A DNA stretch of 64,000 nt from CAWJNF01 sp963844235. GTDB lineage: Bacteria > Actinomycetota > Thermoleophilia > Gaiellales > Gaiellaceae. The notes beneath the pieces were generated by a model that worked only from the letters and a program-made list of their open reading frames with translations, was not told the DNA's origin and searched no databases. Shown one piece after another: positions 60,388-64,000 of the stretch. The position numbers and the translations under genes were made by a program. Where the stretch lies: contig CAWJNF010000005.1 in the NCBI GenBank assembly GCA_963844235.1, forward strand, positions 124,001 to 188,000, written 5' to 3'. Position 1 is the stretch's first letter; every line of letters starts with the position of its first letter.

Positions 60388-61085
60388 CTGCCGTCCCTCG
60401 TGACCGGGGTCGCGGCGCGCCCGAGCCCGAGCCAGAGCGCCCTCGTCGACTCGACGTGGCGCACCATCGCGTCCCGTGCCGCCTTGGCTCTGCCGGCCGC
60501 GATGGCGCGCACGATCCCGCGATGCTCGGCGTCCGCTAGCTCGAGGCTCGACCGAGGGACCGTGCCGAGCTTCGCGATCCGGTACACGTCCGCGCGAATT
60601 TCCGCCACCTGGGCGACGAGCCGCTCAGAGCCGGAGGCGTCGGCAACGGCGAGGTGGAAGAGGTTGTCGCGCTCGCTCCAGGGATCGAACTCCTCGATCG
60701 ACTCCATCTCGTCGAGGAGCGAGCCGAGGTACTCGAGCTGTTCCGGCGTCGCCCGCTTGGCGGAGAGTGCTGCCGCACCGCCCTCGACGACGACGCGGTA
60801 GTCGACGAGGTCGCGCAGGTCGGCCTCGGTGGGGACGGCGCCGCTCGCGGGGAGCCGTCGGGGGCTGGCGCTCACGGTCGTGCCGCCTCCGCGGCCGCGC
60901 TGCGTCTCGACGAGACCTGCCCCACGCAGGATCGCGATCGCGCTGCGCAGCGTCACCGGCGAGATGCCGAGGTCGTCGGAGAGCCGTCCCTCGGGCGGCA
61001 GCCGGTCGCCGGGTCGCAGCAGCCCCATCCCGATCGCGCGGCCGAGCCGTTCGACCGTCTCGGCGACGGCGCTGCCCTCGCGCAC
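60384..61085 (-). CDS. GntR/FadR-family regulator (FCD domain)
   Basis: The listed start is GTG 61085 (VREGSAVAETVERLGRAI), but in-frame residues upstream (ADVVRRLVEQTVYTP) also look like the FadR N-terminus and have no ATG, GTG or TTG, so the start may have been lost. Winged helix RLSDDLGISPVTLRSAIAILRGAGLVET, then an FCD domain (VVVEGGAAALSAKRATPE, DNLFHLAVADASGS, EHRGIVRAIAAGRA) with metal-site histidines. It likely controls the P450 operon in response to an acid ligand. Confidence 0.82.
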   Translation of the reverse strand: MREGSAVAETVERLGRAIGMGLLRPGDRLPPEGRLSDDLGISPVTLRSAIAILRGAGLVETQRGRGGGTTVSASPRRLPASGAVPTEADLRDLVDYRVVVEGGAAALSAKRATPEQLEYLGSLLDEMESIEEFDPWSERDNLFHLAVADASGSERLVAQVAEIRADVYRIAKLGTVPRSSLELADAEHRGIVRAIAAGRAKAARDAMVRHVESTRALWLGLGRAATPVTRDGR

Positions 61086-61152
61086 GGGCGTGTAGACCGT
61101 CTGCTCGACGAGGCGACGGACGACGTCGGCCGGCTGGGTGTTGGTTTTGGTG

Positions 61153-61326
61153 CTAGTCGCGGCCGTCGTCGACCTCCTCCGCGCCCGCCAGGATGACGTC
61201 CTCGAGCTCGTAGCTGGCGTGCGCCTCTGCCACGTGGGCGTTCACCTTCTCGATCAGCTCGTCCTCGTTCCGCGCCGTCACGACAGCGCTGCAGCCGGCC
61301 TCCAGGCACTCCCAGCGCAACGTCAT
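61153..61326 (-). CDS. DUF1059-family small protein
   Basis: 57 residues from ATG 61326. MTLRWECLEAGCSAVVTARNEDELIEKVNAHVAEAH is split here as WECLEAGCSAVV and LIEKVNAHVAEAH: two cysteines and a His-rich helix, the DUF1059 pattern (predicted small metal-binding protein). It was not part of any longer frame. A palindromic repeat precedes it. Function unknown. Confidence 0.75.
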   Translation of the reverse strand: MTLRWECLEAGCSAVVTARNEDELIEKVNAHVAEAHASYELEDVILAGAEEVDDGRD

Positions 61327-61345
61327 CGGAGCCCGCCGCCGATTT

Positions 61346-61373
61346 GTAGGGGCCGGATATATCCGGCCCCTAC
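61346..61373. repeat. Palindromic repeat (REP-like), perfect 28-bp palindrome
   Basis: The same 28-bp sequence as 46119-46146, located between the R2lox stop and the DUF1059 start. Confidence 0.9.
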
Positions 61374-61393
61374 GTGCTTGAGCGCAGCCATCG

Positions 61394-62356
61394 TCATCCC
61401 GCCTGAACGTCGACGACGAAGTCGACCGACGGGTCGAGGATGGCTTCGATCAGCCCCTCGTCCGGAGCGATGCGCATCTCGCGGCAGCGGTTTCTGTAGT
61501 GGCGCACCTTCTGCGTCTGGTACTTCTGCAGGTCGAGCCCCGGTACCCCTCGCTGGTACTCGAGCATGCCGACGGCGTTGCCGCAGTACTCGTCCACGAC
61601 CTCGTGCACGAGCGCCTCGTACTCCGGGTGCTCCGCGATCAGGATCCTGCAGGCCTCGGTGCCGAACGTGATGTGCCGGCCCTCGTCGGCCAGAATCCCC
61701 CGGAAGCCCTGGCAGAGCGTCGGCAGGACATCCCAGGCGGTGCACGTGTCGATGACGATCTCGTAGGTCGGCATCGTGAGCACACCCTCGACCCACATGT
61801 TGTAGACGGTGGAGAAGCGGATGAAGCCCGCCTCGATCGTCTGCCGGTCGCTTGACCGGACGGCGTCCATGAGCGCCTCGCCGTACTTGGGGATGCCCTC
61901 GTAGACGGGCTCGCCGGTGCGGAAGCGACCCGTCGGGTCTTTCGTGTGCTCGCGCAGCGGCCAGTACGCGGCCTTCTCCGCCGGTGTCGAGACGCCGCAG
62001 ACGTCGCGGTGCCAGATGTTGAAGAACTCGGAGTGGCGGGCCTCCTCCTGCATGAACGTCGAGAGGAACATCACCCAGTCGAAACGGCCCAGCTCGTGCG
62101 CGGCTGCGAACATCGGCAACAGCTCGTCTGTGACCGCCTGCTCGCCCGCCTCGATACGCACGGTGATGGTGGCGATGCCGTTGCGCTGCTCCTCCGTCAT
62201 TTGCTGCCAGTCGGCGCGGTCGCGCTCGTAGTCGAGCTCCTTCGGGTCCCAGAACTTCCGCGTCGCCTTCTCGTACTTGCGATAGATGGCGCCGGCCATC
62301 AGCTCCGGCGTGAGCAGGAAGCGCTGCTCTATCGGCTTCACCTCAACCGTCGTCAC
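61394..62356 (-). CDS. R2-like ligand-binding oxidase (R2lox)
   Basis: GTG 62356 after GGAGGAGC. 320 residues of ferritin-like R2 fold. Metal-ligand helices: RIEAGEQAVTDELLP, FMQEEARHSEFF (ExxH), and ILADEGRHITFG (ExxH), with the Tyr-Val crosslink region FSTVYNMWVEGVL. R2lox proteins hold an Mn/Fe cofactor and a fatty-acid ligand and carry out two-electron oxidations rather than nucleotide reduction. It lies near P450s and a DUF1059 gene. The physiological substrate is unknown in the family. Confidence 0.92.
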   Translation of the reverse strand: MTTVEVKPIEQRFLLTPELMAGAIYRKYEKATRKFWDPKELDYERDRADWQQMTEEQRNGIATITVRIEAGEQAVTDELLPMFAAAHELGRFDWVMFLSTFMQEEARHSEFFNIWHRDVCGVSTPAEKAAYWPLREHTKDPTGRFRTGEPVYEGIPKYGEALMDAVRSSDRQTIEAGFIRFSTVYNMWVEGVLTMPTYEIVIDTCTAWDVLPTLCQGFRGILADEGRHITFGTEACRILIAEHPEYEALVHEVVDEYCGNAVGMLEYQRGVPGLDLQKYQTQKVRHYRNRCREMRIAPDEGLIEAILDPSVDFVVDVQAG

Positions 62357-62405
62357 GTGCTCCTCCTCGCAGGGGTGAGGGCGATAATAGCTAAGACTAT
62401 CGTGT

Positions 62406-63767
62406 TTAGCGGGCTCCCGGGCCAATGACCCGGTAGAGGTGCCAGCGCTCCGAGATGCCCTGCAACTCGTGCTGGCCCGCGTCCTCGAACCGAAGCCCCG
62501 AGCCGGCCGTGAGGTCCTTGACCGTCGACGAGGCGAGAATCTCCGACGGCCCGGCGAGCGCGCCGACCCGGGCGCCGATGTGCACGGCGATGCCGCCGAC
62601 GCTCCCTGCGACCGATTCGACCTCGCCCGTGTGCACGCCGGCGCGAATCTCGATTCCGAGAGGCCTGACGGCTTCGACGATCGCCCGGGCGCAGTGAACC
62701 GCGCGCGCCGGCCCGTCGAACGTCGCGAAGAAGCCGTCGCCCGCGGTGCCCACCTCGGTGCCGCGATAGCGAGAGAGCAGTGCTCGGACCGTCGCGTGAT
62801 GGCGCTCCAGAAGCCCCTGCCATTCTCGATCACCCAGCGCTTCAGCCTGGTGCGTCGAGCTGACGATGTCCGTGAACAGGACGGTCGCGAGCACACGGTC
62901 GAACTCGGCCTCTTCTGCCTTGATCGCCGACAGGAAGCGCTCGGTCTCGGCGACCACCGCATCGCTGTCGCCCATGAACGGAGCGTGCTCCTCGCCCTCG
63001 AGCTCGACCAGCTTGGCCCCGGGGATCCGCGCCGCCACGTACCTGGCGTGCCGGATGTCGTGGAACCGGTCGTCCCTCCGGCTCATCACGAGGGTGGGCA
63101 CCTGCATCGTGGGGAGCACCGGCCTGAGATCGAGCTCGAGCCCTATCCGCTCGATCGCGAGAACCGTGCCGGGACTCGCAGCCAGACGTGTGTACCGGGC
63201 CCAGGCGTGCAGGCGCTCCGGATCTTGTTCGAGCCTCGGAGACAGGTAGGGGTTGTCAGACCAGAACTCCTCGCTTCCCCATTTCTCCTCGATGCGTCGC
63301 CGCCAGTCGCGCACCTGTTCGTCGGTCCAGCCCCACGGGTAGTCCGGCGACTCGCGGTACCTCGCGAAGACGGAGCACAGGACGAGCGCCGAGATGCGGT
63401 CGGGGTACGACGCGGCGAAGAGGCAGCCGAGTGCGCCCCCGTCCTCGAAGCCGAACAGCGCGGCTCGCTCGGAGCGGGCGGCGTCCATGACGGCCCGGAT
63501 ATCGTCCATGCCGAGCTCGAGCGAGGGAGACTCGGTCGTAGAGGGCCGGTCGGAGAGCCCGCTGCCCTGCCGGTCGAACAGGATGAGCCTGGAGAAGCCG
63601 GCGAGGCGCCGCAGGAAGTCGCCGAGATCGGGCATCTCCCAGACGCACTCGAGGTTCGAGACCCAACCGGGCGCGTAGACGAGGTCGAAGGGGCCCTCGC
63701 CGGCCGTCTGGTACGCGATGTGCAGGCCGTCGACGGTCTTCGCGTAGCGGATACGGGACTCGCCCAT
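62406..63767 (-). CDS. Alpha/beta hydrolase fused to class III adenylate/guanylate cyclase-like domain
   Basis: 453 residues from ATG 63767. Residues 1 to about 275: hydrolase with DLVYAPGWVSNLE, elbow region ALFGFEDGGALG and late His in EGEEHAPFMG. Residues about 285-453: cyclase domain with ATVLFTDIVSSTHQAEALGD (metal Asp), EVGTAGDGFFATFDG and EIRAGVHTGEVE. It is the same architecture as the C-terminal two thirds of the SARP fusion at 6763-8877. The nucleophile is not a clear Ser, so the hydrolase part may be a sensor. Confidence 0.87.
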   Translation of the reverse strand: MGESRIRYAKTVDGLHIAYQTAGEGPFDLVYAPGWVSNLECVWEMPDLGDFLRRLAGFSRLILFDRQGSGLSDRPSTTESPSLELGMDDIRAVMDAARSERAALFGFEDGGALGCLFAASYPDRISALVLCSVFARYRESPDYPWGWTDEQVRDWRRRIEEKWGSEEFWSDNPYLSPRLEQDPERLHAWARYTRLAASPGTVLAIERIGLELDLRPVLPTMQVPTLVMSRRDDRFHDIRHARYVAARIPGAKLVELEGEEHAPFMGDSDAVVAETERFLSAIKAEEAEFDRVLATVLFTDIVSSTHQAEALGDREWQGLLERHHATVRALLSRYRGTEVGTAGDGFFATFDGPARAVHCARAIVEAVRPLGIEIRAGVHTGEVESVAGSVGGIAVHIGARVGALAGPSEILASSTVKDLTAGSGLRFEDAGQHELQGISERWHLYRVIGPGAR

Positions 63768-63779
63768 GCCCGCGTGGCG

Positions 63780-64000
63780 CTAAGGAACGAGGACGAGCCG
63801 GCCGCGGGCCTCGCCCGCCCGGAGGCGGTTGTGCGCCTCCTGCGCCTGCTCGAGAGGCATCGTCTCGATCGTCGCCTCGATGTTCTCCCGCTGGGCGAGA
63901 GCGATCAGCTCGGCGAGCTCGTCCCGCGAGCCCCAGATCGATGACAGGAAATGCGTCTCGTGCGGCACGGCCCCCAGGCCGAACGGGATCTTCCCGCCGA
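63780..64000 (-). CDS. Zinc-type alcohol dehydrogenase, C-terminal part (continues off the right edge)
   Basis: About 73 codons are visible, with no start before the window end. The tail (THFLSSIWGSRDELAELIALA, ATIETMPLEQAQEAHNRLRAGEARGRLVLVP) is the standard end of medium-chain Adh/Zn-dependent dehydrogenases. It ends 13 bp before the hydrolase-cyclase gene on the same strand, so it is upstream in the same operon. Confidence 0.85.
   Translation of the reverse strand, partial: GGKIPFGLGAVPHETHFLSSIWGSRDELAELIALAQRENIEATIETMPLEQAQEAHNRLRAGEARGRLVLVP

Overview
The window is about 68-70 % G+C and fully bacterial. It has SARP/BTAD regulators fused to hydrolase and class III cyclase domains, an R2-like ligand-binding oxidase, P450s with a three-cysteine ferredoxin, a VanR/VanS/VanY set, and many start codons 6-8 nt downstream of a TANNNT -10 box (leaderless transcripts). 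Together these suggest a deep-branching high-G+C actinobacterium, probably Thermoleophilia-like (Gaiella/Solirubrobacter type); the placement is an inference. I saw no rRNA, tRNA, CRISPR array or intact insertion sequence.

Layout. 1-5.0 kb: a gene running off the left edge, a membrane-anchored hypothetical, a flavin reductase-SARP operon and a VanS-like kinase; most carry single-base frameshifts, several in short homopolymers. 5.0-10.5 kb: vanR, vanY, a SARP-hydrolase-cyclase fusion, a MOSC protein and an alpha/beta hydrolase. 10.6-24 kb: ordinary metabolic and stress genes, including DUF885, an ArsR-SRPBCC pair, an FAD oxidoreductase, an L,D-transpeptidase, a cupredoxin, a divergent SDR pair, an aldo/keto reductase, a 2-oxoacid dehydrogenase E1 pair, a quinone reductase and an aminotransferase. 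24-31.7 kb: a YyaL-type protein, Clp_N/HTH, agmatinase-like, acyl-CoA ligase, YbjQ and PadR genes.

31.8-54 kb is the most interesting part. It holds a bacterial microcompartment (BMC) operon on the minus strand (52604 to 43335): a 4-TM protein, an ornithine-cyclodeaminase/mu-crystallin-type NAD enzyme, three separate glutamate-synthase-domain subunits (class II amidotransferase, GXGXG, FMN/Fe-S), a non-acylating aldehyde dehydrogenase with an EutQ-like N-terminus and a duplicated Pro-rich motif, a BMC-H shell protein, DUF3830, a helical unknown, a GST-like protein, a BMC-P (EutN/CcmL) and a BMC-T. Around it lie three glutamine-synthetase-like ligases, a PuuD-like gamma-glutamyl hydrolase, an iron alcohol dehydrogenase and a PotDBCA transporter. 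My working model is that an amine or polyamine is imported, gamma-glutamylated, passed through an N-alkylglutamate by the MgsABC/GlxBCD-like trio, oxidised to an aldehyde plus glutamate, and the aldehyde is oxidised in the shell. I do not recognise this gene set as a described BMC class.

54-64 kb: a saccharopine-dehydrogenase-like gene, two genes with internal deletions (SDR; DrrA/DrrB-type ABC), a ferredoxin, MarR, tandem P450s with a GntR/FadR regulator, DUF1059, R2lox, a hydrolase-cyclase fusion and the end of a zinc alcohol dehydrogenase.

A family of short palindromes (arm GTAGGGGCCGGAT) is scattered between genes from 24.5 to 61.4 kb and is absent from the first 24 kb. A roughly 60-bp promoter module with ACCG direct repeats is shared by the flavin reductase and hydrolase genes.
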